The translations under genes were made by a program, and so were the position numbers. Below, piece by piece: positions 1 through 12,549 of a stretch of 64,000 bases of DNA. Within the stretch, counting starts at the first letter, position 1; each line of letters begins with the position of its first letter. The stretch comes from Nematostella vectensis. Taxonomy: Eukaryota; Cnidaria; Anthozoa; Actiniaria; Edwardsiidae. The DNA lies in NCBI RefSeq assembly GCF_932526225.1, contig NC_064037.1:5599703-5663702 (forward strand). The letters run 5' to 3'. The notes beneath the pieces are model-generated. The model had not been told where the DNA came from. It ran no database searches and saw nothing but the letters and a program-made list of their open reading frames with translations.

Positions 1-906
1 CAACTTTAAATTGGTACACAAATTAATTGCTTTAGAGGCTGACAAGTTATGAATTTCGCCGGTTTTTCACGATATTGCTACAAATGTAAATTCGCTATTT
101 TGATGACGAGTGTCTGCAGTTCAAGTGCTTCTTTCTCCATAATTACAACTCGTCGTCCCTCCATCGCTTGTCAGATTGATCTCTAGTTATCTATGAGTAC
201 GTATTGAACAAAGCCAACACGTAAACTTGCCGATTAAACCACAAATCTGCTCCAAAGTGAAGTTGTCCGGGAGCTCTTCACCCAAAAACTTTTAAACAAA
301 AATGATTTTTTTGGCGCGTTCTGATTGGCCAAGCCGATTCACGTGAACCGTGTCCACCCTGGCCTGATCCTAGGAAACGCCGTGACACCTATATAGTACA
401 AGAATGTGGGGAAGTTGATTGCCCCTACTTATGAGCCCCTGACACTCCCTAAATGAAATTAATAATTTTAATAAAATTTAGGATTTTTAGCTCACTAATT
501 TTTAAACTTGCCCTATCCCTTCCTAAAAGAAACATGGTTTAGCTTCTTTAAATGAAAAGTTCAGACTCTTTTTTCTCATTGCTGCTTTTTGAGAGGCAGG
601 GGAAATAAAAAAATCTTAGGTTATGAATACTTCCGGTTTAAAGCATGAGGCCGGATGCTGGCTTAGCATGATATCGAGGCTGTAAACGTAAACTGTCAAC
701 TGCGCCTGCGCATTACTGCCAAATAAAATGCGAGTTGAAGTCTTTTTTGTACTTTCTGAAAATGGCTGTTTAGTCATCAAGGGCTCGGGTAGAAACATCA
801 AAATTTCAGCCTTATAAACGCCATAACCACTCAAAATACCGGCCTAACAACTACTAAACATAACAGTGGGAAGGCTCCGTAAGATTTCCACCTCGTTAAG
901 AGGAAA
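1..906. other. 5' flank of 4E-T gene
   Basis: I see no coding exon or structural RNA in this stretch. It lies directly upstream of the 4E-T start codon and presumably holds its promoter and 5' UTR. There is no convincing TATA box at a useful distance. The small open frames here are short and lack splice support. Confidence 0.4.
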
Positions 907-3900
907 ATGGAAGTTGAGGAGCCTAGCAAAAACGTCGGCTCTGTTCATGCACGAGGGAAATCAGAGAAGAAAGACAGCAATGGCGGTGAGAAACCTTTCT
1001 CAAAAGGTAATGTGGAAGACATAAAACAATACAAATACCTTCAGTGAAAGTCTCTCGAACTTGTTTTCCAACAACAAGATAGTGCGTAGCTCAGCTCTTT
1101 TTATTAACCGATATTTTAGATATCTGAAATTAGTTCTCGTATCATGTCCCAAAAATAGTCCGTCCGTTTTATGTCACAGCCTTTTCGAATTTTGTATTTC
1201 TTGTGTTTACTTTACTTATTCGAAGAAAATGAGGAAGTACCAAGTGCCATTGGGACTGAAGAAAAAACGGCAAAGGACAGTCTTGGAGACGGAGAGAGTG
1301 AACCAGAAGCCACACGTGTGATGTACTCGAAGGTTTGTGAAGTGAACAACCTGTGCTATAAAAGTCTATTTTTATTTTTATCGTTATGTATGAACACCCA
1401 ACAAGAGATTTTACAAGTAGACGTTTTGTAAAATTTGTTTTCAATTTTTAATTTTATTTTTAGGATGAGCTTGTTGCTTTGAAAGAAAGTCCCAGTTGTC
1501 GTGCTTGGCCAAGTATCTTGTCTGAGGAGTTTGTTAGGTATTATTATTATTCTAGTTCATAACTAAATAACAATGTTAGTGCCATTAGTATTAGCAGTTG
1601 CAAACTATCAGTCATGAAAATTACAGAAGGAAAACTACTTTTAATACAATCATGAACTTGTCCAGGAAGTCTATTCAAACACATTTTGAGAAGAAAATTT
1701 GACAACTAGGTTAACGTTGACTTTTTGATACAATGAAACCCTCTACCTGAAATTTAGTGTTGCTTTGAGTGACCATGGGCGTAGCTACCTGCATACATAT
1801 AAGACATCCCATTATTAAGCCCCTATTTCTTGTAAAAGCAAAAAAATCAGGCCTCTTAATCCCTGACATCCTGGAGCTGCTTTCTATATGACACACATTT
1901 GTGAGCAGCCTAATTTGGACATGTCAGATATTTTCCCCTTTGGACCTGTTGATTTGGTCCTTCATACAGGGCTTGGGGTCAAATAATGAAATGTCCTAGT
2001 ATGTCATGGCATTAATTAGCTGCACCAATATAAAATGTAGTCAGTCTGTAATTTAGATATTGTCTCATATTAGTTGCACTACTTTACATAAAGTAAACTT
2101 TACACAAGGCTTTACATTGTATTCTCCCTATGAATCAGCTGTTCAAGGATTATTAAAATCTGAGAGGGTATTTTTCAGGCCATCTTCAGTCTTCTTGGAC
2201 ATGGTAGAATATTGAGTAAACCACGGCCCCTGGTAGACCCTTTAAGAAAGCTGATCCACATAGTTTAATGTGATTTATGAGATAAGACTGGTATTTTGTG
2301 TCCTAGAAATGGTATCTGGGACCCTGAGATTTGGCACCAGTCAAGCCTTAGCGAGAAAAGATGTGCATCTCCTGTGGATGACATAAGAAGGCAAATGTAA
2401 GTGTCTAAGGTGTTAATGGAGAGGTCTCCCTTGCAAACACATTGCATTTGTTTTCATTTAAATGCTGTTAACTTGAACCCTCAAGGTAAAAAAACAAACA
2501 GTTTGAGTTGGGTGTTAGTTTGTGTTATTCTAGTAGAATTGACTGAAAATTAGTAATTGTAGTCAGTTTGCATTTGCGGGGAGTTCAGCTCATCCAAGTT
2601 AAAGTAATTGGGGTTCCACTGGCCTTTAAAAGCTTTGGCTTCAGAAGTAGGAACCTTTCCAGGAGTTGTTCATTCAAGCTAACCCATGCTAGACATGTTG
2701 CCAGCATTTGTGTTTATACCATTTATCTTAGAAGTTGTGCCACCCTGAAAAGACAGGATTATTTTCTTGGTTTAATAATAACAAAACCTGTTATATGCGA
2801 GATGATTTAAAGATTTGAAAATTTCAACGATTTAATTGTTTATTTTATTTGTTAACGCAAAATTTTCCATTGTTTTTTAGCATGCCCTTTGGGAATGTAT
2901 GACCCGCTAATCAACCAGTGCGAGAGCACTGTGGCTGTATAATCAATACTCTTATACATTATAAGAAGATCAATCTTAGTTCTACTATATACAGGGCTTC
3001 TGGGATTACGCGCTTGTGCAGAAGCGTGTAAGTTGGCTTTTTCCGCGTAATCAACAAATTTCCGCGTAATCCAGCGTAATTGGGCTAAATTTTGAAAGAC
3101 AAAACATTTAATTGCACAGCTGTGTTCTTTTAGGGTTCTTACCTCTATTTCTCGTAAAAAAAAAGAGATATTCTTTGTAAGAGCGAAGGCCTAGGACTAA
3201 TAATAAAATACCTTTTTTAATTGGCTGGTGGCTAATAGCCAATGAAAACTTGCCTAAGATATTTTCACGCAAAAAAATAACCTTTTCAAGTTATTTTGTG
3301 CTTTTCTTCGGTACAAAATGTAGTTTGGGCGTAACAGTTGATATTCCGTGTAATTTAGCGCATAATGTAGTAAAGAATCCCGCAAAAATTTTTATTTTTT
3401 AAGAAAAATGTATTGCAAAATCACCGTAATTTAGCGCGTAAAGATTGATTTTCTGCATAATTTTGCACATAATTTAGCAAAGAATCCTACGTTATTTTAA
3501 GTTTTTTTTCCGCGTAATTCCAGAAGCCCTGTATATAGTGATCTTTAAAGAGAAAAGTCCTTGTTCAGCATTTGGATTTGGAGGAAATGTGATTTATTGC
3601 CTCTAAATTTGTGTTTTTAAGACAGTGAGATATTCGAAACTTTTAGGAATAAAACCATGTCAAGAAGATTATTTCTGACCCTCACCAAATTTGATACTTT
3701 AGGCTGGAAGATGGAATAGTTCTTAGCCCACAGCGTCAGAGTTTTGGTCAAGGCTGCCATGTGCCACAAAGCGCACCTGATCGAGCAGCACTGACGGAAA
3801 GACCCAAGAGTATGCTGACAAGGACACTGGACAGGGAGCCGAGAGATGGTCGCAGCAGACTAACTGGGCGTGTTGGTAGAGGGGGCAGGACAACAGAGTA

Positions 3901-6900
3901 CAGAGAGAGGGAGAGACCACCATTAAGAGAACGGAACAGGGTATGATGGAACAAAGTAGCTAAATCCATCCTGGAATGACAAACATGTGATATTTCAAAC
4001 AAGCAGCTTGGTCTGCGCTCCAGCTAGAGGTTTTTGAAAATCATGTTTCTTGCTTATTCCAAGTTTAAAACAATATTTCCCAGGATAGGAGGTAGGGGGT
4101 ATTCATAAATAGGCTGAAATATTGTATTCCTACTGTAAGTAGGCAGAAGGTTTTGATAAATGGCTTTTTGTTTATCTTAATGCCCATCCTATTCACTTTT
4201 ATTTCTCTCATACTTACTACTAGTAAAGTTGTCACATCTGCAGCAGCCTGTTAACTCATAGTGCTCTTGTTTCCTGGGTCGCAGAGCTCAGATGTTAGAC
4301 AGTCCAGCCCATGGGAGAGGGGACTGGGTGAAAGAAAAACAGGAAGGGAGGACAATAGAAAAGGTAGGCAATCAAGTGATGAGAAGGGATACCATATTTA
4401 AGCCGCATTGTCGCCAGTTTACTTCCGGAGGTCCGACAGAAACCTCAACCATTAAAAGACAAAAGAATCTATTAAAAATCAGAGTTATTTAACAAGCCAT
4501 CCTCTCTAAATTATCAATCACATCCTCAAAGAAACTTCCAATATTTTTCGTGTTTTCGTTAAAAACCATCATTGGGACAATGTGACTTTAAACCTAGACA
4601 CAAAATTTCATTGAAATAATCTGTCTGGTTGTGTTGCGCACAAGCTCAGATAAAAATAAGATATAGATACATAGTTTATTTGTACAGCTTTTATTATAGA
4701 AAATTGAGTATTGTGCGTAATAGTGATTGGTAGAGGACCGTTAGAATACTATGCACTTACTATGGATTTATTGTCTTGCTTTTGTTGAGTTTAGACCGAA
4801 GGAGAGATGTTGAAGAAGAACCAGAGTGGCTAAACTACGAACCAGATTCATCAGAAATAGTGGAACTAAAAGGTTTTGATGATGACATGTTCCCCGAGAG
4901 ACAAAGAAAAGGTACACTAACAATAGAGACTATGCATTCTAAATACAGTATATTGTATCTATCAGTCTTTCTGGATAACATATGTATATAATGCCCAAGG
5001 AACTGATTTTATAGCATGGAATGCAAGCAATACCATTATTGCTGGCAAAATCCTGGTGAGATGCTGGCTTAGCAATGCCTGTGTTTGAACAACATGTTGT
5101 TTTAGCAGAGGTTCTATTTTAGGCTATTGTGGTGAAATGTACAACATCGACAAGGTTGTGCCTAATAACTGTGCCACATCTAAATATTGCAGTATTACAT
5201 GGCCTATGCTGATGCTTTTGCCATTTTAGGAAAGCGCAAAACCATCCTAGATGAGCTGGTTACAGCAGGGAATGACTTGAAGTCATTTTCAGGTGTTTCA
5301 AAACAAACACCAGAACCTGTAGGAGATAAGACAAAGGATGACAAAGGCTTTGATCTCGACCAATTCTTCATGACTGACACAGTAGTGCAGTTTTCTGGCA
5401 TGGTAAGCAGTCCGGCCCCTATTAAGTTGCCACCCTCTATCCAATGGTTACTTCTTAAAGTATATATGCTCTAAGATCAGGGAGTTGTAGTCACCACGTT
5501 GAAGCGGGTCGCACCCTATTAAGTTGCCACCCTCTATCCAATGGTTACTTCTTAAAGTATATATGCTCTAAGATCAGGGAGATGTAGTCGCCACGTTGAA
5601 GCGGGTCGCACAGACCGCTTTTCTAAATTTGCTTCCGTTAAATACGCTAAATATGTGTTGTGAATTATATTTTAGTAATCGCTGACTCTACCCGCAATTC
5701 AGTCTATTCATGTACTGCAATCGGTTGAATTAAACAAACATTATTATTATTATTATTATTATTATAATTATAGTGATATTATTATATTATTATATCACTT
5801 ACTAAATTGATCATATCATCTTTATATACTGTTTGTGATAGAATAATGTAGAGTTTGAATTTCTGACTCGTTTTCAGCAATTTGGGCTAAATAAGAAAAG
5901 CTCTAATGAGCAGTCAATCTCTATTAAAGCCGCATTGTCACCAGTTTACTTCCGGAGGTCCGACGGAAACCTCAACCGTTAAAAGACAAAAGAATCTATT
6001 AAAATCCGAGATATTTAACAGGCCATCCGCTCTGAATTATCAATCACATCCTCAAGAAACTTTCAATATTTTGAAATGTTTTTCCTGTTTTCCGTTAAAA
6101 ATCATTGGAGATTGTTACATAATCGACCGGAATAAACTGGTGACAATGTGACCTAAAGCAGTCACTTGGCTTATTATTAGCTTGCTTGCCCTCTTTTGTC
6201 ACTAAGAGTTATTTTAAAATATTTCCTTTGTTTTTAGGCTGATCAGCAAAATGCCAGCCGGTTTAGCCAGTTCTTTGGTGTTCATGGCAGTGGAAGTCAC
6301 AATGGAAGCCGACGTTCCTCAACAGCTGAAGAATTGATGGAGTACTCGGGTAATGTTTTTGTTATCTGAAATGAAATGTAAAAAGGTGAAGACTTTTGGA
6401 GATCAAGATGAGACTTTGCAACTCCTCCCCTTGCCCCTAAAAAGGTCAAAACAAATACATATCCAATGTTTTGCATTGTTGTCAGCTTCAGCAAGTTGTT
6501 TAAAATATTTAAATGAAACTGCCAAGAATAAAGAGCAGAAAGATATAACCGTGAAGATATTGTCTGCATGTTGCTGAGTCTTTTTGTTACAGGAATCTGA
6601 ATTTTTAAGCAAAATTGGGAGGGTTGGGCACTTTGATTTCAAGTGAAATTCAAGTTACAAATTAGAGTTTTAAAGATTCATTCATCCAGGAAATAGATAT
6701 CATAACACTAAGATAAAGTTTACAGCATCACTCACTAAAGCCCAAAATGTTCTCTACTTGCTGTAAACTTGACCCTATTTAGCAGTCACCACCATACAGA
6801 CACTTGGTGAAAGATTTTTCCTCTGACTTGAATATTTTATTTATAGCTTGTCCATTATAAACACAGAGACAACAGGGGATCATATGATCATTTTTTTGCC

Positions 6901-9900
6901 AGGGTATCATAATAATTTGTCTAGAATAAAAATTCATCAAAGTTAAAATATGTTTGTTTTTAGGACTGTCCATTGGTAGTCCCGTCACCTCTCATACAGC
7001 TTCACCCACTCAGCCTTTTGTATTTGTGCCAATCAAACCTGTGGATGCCTCCACGGACCCCGTGTCACTTGAGGAAATGCTGGAGAAGACTAGAATTGAT
7101 GTCAAGCCCCTCTTGGAGAATGTTCTCTCCTCTGAGAAGGATGACAATGCAAGGGTGAAAGGTGAACAATGCTAACACCTTTATTTTGTTGATCACACAA
7201 TAACAGCGTTTTGTCGTTTGGGAGTGTGGAAATATTAGAATATTAGAGTAACCAATGTCTAAGCTCTTCTCACTGGATGAATGTTTTTCAGATATAAATA
7301 ATATAGGGCAGTCAAATATTTCACTCTTGAAAATTGTTTGCAGTTCTTGTCCAAGTAGCCTTTGTTATATTGTGATAAAGTTTGTTTACTCACTAAATAT
7401 AACCTACAGAAGTTAATTTTTAGTTGAAGGCAGAATCAAAGATATAAGATTTATAGTCCAAATAACACATAACCAGGCATAGTCTTTTTTAACAAACGGG
7501 AAAAACAGCCACTTTTTTTATCTGTTGTGCCCTAGTGACTTTTGTCTTTGCTAGGTCCATGTCGATTGGAAGATTTAGAACAACAAGTTTTGTCCAAAAA
7601 AGAGAAACAGTTAAAGAAAGAACCTGCAGATACAGTAGAAGACAAGCCACCAAGTTCTCAGGAAAGTACTGGCCAGGACATGGCTGCTTTTTTCAAGCTT
7701 GTGGAGACAATGAAATCCTCAGGCCATCTTCCTGAGAAACCCCAGCCTGTTGTAAGTGCACCCTGTCTGAGTGGGATAATTATAGATAATTATACTCCTG
7801 TGCAAAATTATTGTTAAATAAGAGATATATGGTATAGGAAATGAAAATTAGGCAACAATCAGATAATTTCAAAATGCTATATTTTTATTGTGCTTTTTTT
7901 TTAAAATTGCAATCATAAGTTAGTATAATTTGCTAATTATGCATACTTGTTTTATGTCCAGATCCCGGGTCTTCCTAGCAAGTACCTACCACGCCCACCA
8001 TCCCCCAAGCTTAGCAAATCTCCTTCACCCCTTCAGAAACTTCGCAGGTCACCATCACCAGCCGAGATGGTGCAGCAACTGATGATGCAGACTCAGATGC
8101 AGCCGCGACGACCACCATCACCGGCGCAAGTAGTTCCTCAGCTAGATGGCTCTCAATCCCCATTTGAGATCCTGCACAAGTCCATTGGTAGGAAGGCTTC
8201 AAACTACCAATGCTGTGATATCTATATAGGGAAAAATTTACATACTAGGCAACCCTGGTCCACAGAAATAAGTTTGTTTTTGTTGCAAAACTGTATGCAG
8301 ATGCTCTGGAACTTTTAATTACAAAAATAGATCATGGATCATTTTTGAGTTTCTGGTAAAGCTTTTTATTCATTTATTTATTTTCTGGTTTTGCTATTTA
8401 TTAGAGTGGTTTACAAAACCCATAAATTACGATTTAGTTTATTTAGTGCTAATACACTGTAATGTCATTGTTCTCTTTTGTTCTGGCTTGGCTATTACAC
8501 TTTAACAATTACATCTTGTTGCAGGGGATTTTGAAAATCACTCTATACTTGTTTTTTTATTTATTCTATTGCATTTAGTGGTCTCAAGGGCAAGGTGTAA
8601 CAGATTGTGTTACATAACAAATTTAAACTCAGGTCATGGAGTATGAATTGAAATTTGCAATTATACAGCACACCACTATAACTTATGACTTAGGACTCTG
8701 TTGATTTATTTCTTAGGCCCATAGCTTGCGTCTTCTTTTCAGAAATATAGCTGACCTTTAAAATGTTTAATTCCAGTGATGTCTCCTCATGATCTGCTGC
8801 CAGTATCCATGCACAGACAAACACCATCCCCAGTGAACTACATGCATGCTGACAAAGGACTAAAGCCCCTCCTAGGGCCAGAGGCATTCACCAGCCCAGT
8901 ACCTAGTCAGAGCTTCATGTCTCCCCGGCCACCGATGGGTAGGCTGCCACCATTTGACCTTGCCATGAACTCCCCACAATCGCATCAAACACCAAGCAAG
9001 ATGCACATGGGTAAACCACTGGACATGACCAAGACAAAGTCTATTGGAAAAGAGGTGCCGTCCTCATTGAGGGACCTGGGATTCATGCCAACTTCTGTCC
9101 TTATGCACATGAAGAAAGATCAGATGACGCCAAAGGGGAAAGATGAGGCAAAGAGTGTAGACCATGTTAATGAGGAAGAAGGAAAATTCATCAACGGAAA
9201 TGAGACCAGGGAGAGAAATGAGGGGGTAAAGCCAGCAGAAAGGCCTTTGTCGCCTAAGTCACAGCTGCTCAGAGAAATAGCAGCATCCGGACCAATATCA
9301 AGAGCTCCTGCCAACGGGCCCGTATCACCACAGCAAACTCGAAACATCCCTCACAATGATGGCTCCCCTCTGCTGAAGCCTACAGCTTTCAGACCTTACC
9401 CTGGATCTAGCTATTCTCCAGAAAAATCTGGTAGCCACTCTGAGCCGCAGTCACCAGGAAGGGGCCACCAATCAGGGTCCCCTAATCGCAGACAGCTGCC
9501 TCACTCTGCTCCTGTGACACCGCAGAGACATCCACATGGTGAAAACATGATCCACAGGTCACCCCTTGTGGGCAAGTCAAGCACTGAGGAGGTTAGGGGT
9601 GATGTCATGGAGAGGGAGATGATGATCCGCGCTAAAGCTGATGAACAGATAAGGAGTGAAATGAAGGCTAGAAGTGCTGCATTTTCAAATGGCCCTTTGC
9701 AGGGTAAAGGCGCATACGAGCATGAGAGACTTGTTCAACAGCAGCTTCTACAGCATCGCATGGGGAACAGACAAAATGAGCGTTCCTCTCCTCAGAGACA
9801 CGAAGAGGGGCAACAACAACTACAAGGTGGTAACCACTCTCCTGGTCAACACCATATGCAGCAGAGAAGAGAGGCCTTACCCGAACAACATCGCCAGGGT

Positions 9901-11183
9901 AGACCCATCCCAGTCATGCGGCAACACCCTCGGCAGGACTACTCCCCTATGCTGCAGGCCATGCCAGACATGCGTCCAATGCACTCTCCAGACCTCTACC
10001 GTCACAGGGCTATGCCTCCAACGCACATGGCAGGGGGGAGAATGTCACCCCAGTCTCTGTTGGGCACCCCCCGAATGCCACCGACGCACACGCCCTTCAA
10101 CTCACCCATGGTAGGTATTCCTGTGCACCACAAGCAGGGCACCCCCCCAGGCATGATGAGACCTACCATCCACCCTGCGCAATACCTCAGGATGATGCAA
10201 CATGCAGGGAGAGTCCCTCCCAACGTGCCTATGCAGCCGCCCATGTTTCCAGGTCAGTCCCCACTCATGTATGGACCAGGAATGGGTGGTTATGGTGGCG
10301 TGAACCCTGCATTGCTTGGCCAAACGTCCAACTTCCCTGGAGGGCCGAGACCTGCTAATATGCGTGGTCCTCCTCAAGGTAAGTCATTCATCCTTTCCTA
10401 TGGCACGGATTCCCATTAGAACCTCGCTATCTTAAAAAAGTGGCTCTGCCATGGGTCAGAGAGATGGATTTTGCATCTTCCTACCTACAATTCATTTGGT
10501 GTTTCTCATGAATAGGTTTGGTGATCCAAATATGGCCATATGGTTTGGATTGATATTTTGAATTATTTGTTATCAGATGCAAAGCAAAGCAAAGCACAAC
10601 AAATGAGAGGCGTTATGATTGTTTTGGAAACTAAACGCACAAGTGCATAACGAGACAAATAGCCTACTTGTAGGCTTTGATAGTTTTTCCGGCACGGCCG
10701 CCATCTTGGATAACGCGCCCCGCAGAAAGATGGCGCCATGGTATGCGAACTTCGTGTTTTCGGGGTTTTCGTGCCGGAAAAACTACCAAAGCCTACAAGT
10801 AGGCTACGAAACAAACGTACAAGTGTATAACAAGAGCTGGTTTCTTGCAGGTGTCATGCTGCAACTTACTGATGCACTTTTATTTAGAATAGGTTCTATT
10901 CATTTGTGTAAGACTAGCCCTACTAAAGTAGCATTTTCCTCTGTCTTAATCTGAAATCTACCATCCATCTAATCGCCCCCTTTATCGTTGAACAGTATCT
11001 AGCCCGCAGCCCCACTACGGCGAGACCAACAATGCCTCCAACGACAACATCCTCTCTAAGTGGTTCGGGGAAGACGTGCTTCGGGTCAACCCTGTGGCGA
11101 AAGCACAAAAACCGCCAGACTTTAGCAAAAAGGTATTATCACTGGAAGAGGTAGAGCGACAACATGCCATGGTAAACACGTGA
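907..11183 (+). CDS. EIF4ENIF1: eIF4E transporter 4E-T (eIF4E nuclear import factor 1), 14 coding exons
   Basis: Encodes a 4E-T protein of about 1159 aa (human is about 985). Coding exons: 907-985, 1226-1332, 1464-1537, 2307-2396, 3703-3940, 4285-4363, 4795-4911, 5230-5402, 6238-6349, 6964-7161, 7555-7751, 7962-8187, 8777-10378, 10996-11183; every junction is GT-AG and the phases match. The family binds eIF4E and P-body factors (DDX6, LSM14, PatL1) to repress and store mRNAs. Seen directly: the canonical eIF4E-binding motif YxxxxL-hydrophobic at residues 60-66 (YSKDELV), split by an intron; the conserved RNGIWDPEIWH segment; an Arg-rich stretch (RGGRTTEYRERERPPLRERN); the EEPEWL and ELKGFDDD block; SRFSQFFG near residue 326; and a very long Pro/His/Met/Gln-rich exon covering residues 564-1097. 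The C-terminus has SKWFGEDVL and LSLEEVERQ as in other 4E-T proteins. The 907 ATG opens the first exon that splices in phase. Confidence 0.93.
2992..3531. mobile_element. MITE, CAGGGCTTCTGG family, copy 1 (4E-T intron 4)
   Basis: A 540-bp element with terminal inverted repeats (CAGGGCTTCTGG left, CCAGAAGCCCTG right) and internal repeats of ACGCGTAAT/CCGCGTAAT type. The 6-bp sequence TATATA stands on both sides (2986-2991 and 3532-3537) and reads as a target-site duplication. There is no coding capacity. The family matches the element at 26410-26980. Six-bp duplications are known in some DNA-transposon superfamilies (for example IS3EU or Dada); the assignment is inference. Confidence 0.8.
4392..4595 (+). 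mobile_element. MITE-like repeat, CGCATTGTC family, copy 1 (4E-T intron 6)
   Basis: Nearly the same sequence as 5931-6150 in the same gene: starts GCATTGTCGCCAGTTTACTT and ends near GGGACAATGTGAC. The right arm of this copy is shortened by an internal deletion, so the long inverted repeat seen in copy 2 is not complete here. Confidence 0.6.
5416..5612. repeat. Tandem duplication of about 98 bp (4E-T intron 8)
   Basis: The block beginning CCTATTAAGTTGCCACC is followed at once by a second, almost identical copy; both end in GTTGAAGCGGGTCGCA. Only a few substitutions separate the copies, so the duplication is young. It starts about 14 bases after the donor site of exon 8. Confidence 0.85.
5740..5768. 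repeat. (ATT)n microsatellite
   Basis: A simple ATT repeat of about eight units in a 4E-T intron, followed by an AT-rich palindromic stretch. Confidence 0.85.
5931..6150 (+). mobile_element. MITE, CGCATTGTC family, copy 2 (4E-T intron 8)
   Basis: A 220-bp non-coding element with terminal inverted repeats of about 24 bp. The left arm reads CGCATTGTCACCAGTTTACT; the right arm is its near-exact reverse complement, ending ACTGGTGACAATGTG. The target-site duplication is not clear, though TAAAGC-like sequence flanks both sides. Shares most of its length with 4392-4595. Confidence 0.65.
10660..10806. mobile_element. Foldback element TAGCCTACTTGTAGGC (4E-T intron 13)
   Basis: A 147-bp palindromic element with about 36-bp arms: left TAGCCTACTTGTAGGCTTTG, right its reverse complement ending CTACAAGTAGGCTA. 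The flanks CGAGACAAA and CGAAACAAA agree at 8 of 9 positions and may be a target duplication; wider flanking similarity (AAACGCACAAGTGCATAAC against AAACGTACAAGTGTATAAC) suggests a longer duplication. Two ATGG-containing motifs in opposite orientations (GCCATCTTGG and AAGATGGCG) lie in the centre. Confidence 0.7.
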
Positions 11184-12370
11184 CTCGTGCCGTTAATTAA
11201 CCAAAAACAACCAATGGGTGAGCGCCATGGACAGCTTGCGCCAGTATGAATTATTTGTCAAGGACTCCGTGTTATTCAGTCGGAACTTGTGTTTGTTGCA
11301 TCCGCCATTGAGACCGTGTCAAAACAGTGTTGGGAGTTTTGTGTTTAGCGCGTGTCAGTAATGTTATTTTAGTTGTAGTCTCGATGCTTTCTTGGGGATT
11401 AGAGGAACTTGGCTGGATCTTCTTCACGTGCATTCGTCAGTATCAAAATCTAACAAAATACTGAAAAAAATTAAGAATGAAAGGGGTGGTGATCATTAAA
11501 TTTCCAGTGGAATGCATTAATATATGCAACGATTCACGAAACGCCTGTCAACATCGGTCATTGTGTGTGAGGCACAATTTGACATTCTCGTTAAAGTTCG
11601 CTTCAACCCTTGAAGCTCTTATCTCAGTCTTAACACCCTTAATACTCGTATACTTTAAATTATAAATTATCTCTGTAGTCAGGCATCCCTTTCCTTCCCA
11701 CTTGGTCGAGTCGAGAGTCTCTTGTCCCCAAGATAGGTGTGTTATCGCTGTTTTAACATTGCAAATGTTCTTCCGTGATCGTCCCATTAACTGTTATAGA
11801 ACACTTATTGCATCTTGTAAGATGAGCCATCGAGTCATCTAGTGTAAATAGTCGTACCCTTCAACTGGAGAGAAAGAGTGACGTAAAATAACGGAAGCAA
11901 ACTACTACAAATTCACCTCCTTCACCATCAAGCCTTTCGCAAAATGACGACCAAGTACAGCATAAACGTTCCCAAAACATGTTGGAATTAGCTATATAGC
12001 CATATAGAGAAAATTCGCATAATAAAAGCGTAGTTGTAAGTCGCAAGGATGATCGCTAGAGGGACGTAGTAAATGCCGATTTACTCACTTGTAATAAGGC
12101 AACCTAGTAATTTGTCAAGAGAGAAAATCTCCAGTATACAATTAGTGTAAAAAGAAGAAAAAAAACTAAAGAAAAAAAGCCTACTGTACAAAGAAATGGA
12201 CCAATATGTGAAATGTTTGTATAAAGTGACAATAACATTTCTCTGTGTTTAACTTACTTGAAGGGGTAAAATGGGCACCCTAGAGTTAGTTTGTTATTTA
12301 CTTGAAAACGGAAATGATTTGTATGTTTTCAGTCTTTACCTCAGTTTTCACAGTTTTCACAGTTTTAAAT
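11184..12370 (+). other. 4E-T 3' flank and probable 3' UTR
   Basis: Non-coding sequence after the 4E-T stop codon. AATAAA at 12021-12026 is a candidate polyadenylation signal about 840 bases past the stop. No further exon with supporting splice sites is visible. Confidence 0.4.
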
Positions 12371-12379
12371 GGTTGAATT

Positions 12380-12549
12380 TTCCCTACTAGCAGAGGCCTC
12401 TTTTCTCTGTATTTCGCTGGGCTGGAGTTCGCGAGGAAAAGATACCTCTGCCTTCCCTGCTAGCAGAGGCCTCTTTTCTCTGTATTTCGCTGGGCTGGAG
12501 TTCGCGAGGAAAAGATATACAGAGAAAAGAGGCCTCTGCTAGCAGGGAA
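12380..12549. mobile_element. Foldback MITE, CCCTGCTAGCAGAGGCC family, copy 1
   Basis: A 170-bp palindromic element starting TTCCCTACTAGCAGAGGCCT and ending in the reverse complement AGAGGCCTCTGCTAGCAGGG plus AA. The left arm is itself duplicated in tandem (about 73 bp). An exact 9-bp duplication GGTTGAATT flanks it (12371-12379 and 12550-12558). There is no coding capacity. Nine-bp duplications with long inverted repeats fit Mutator-like (MULE) elements; that assignment is inference. Confidence 0.88.

Noticed and set aside
9674..10114. 146-codon plus-strand frame inside 4E-T exon 13
   Set aside because: It overlaps the long, conserved 4E-T frame in another phase and has no recognisable domain.
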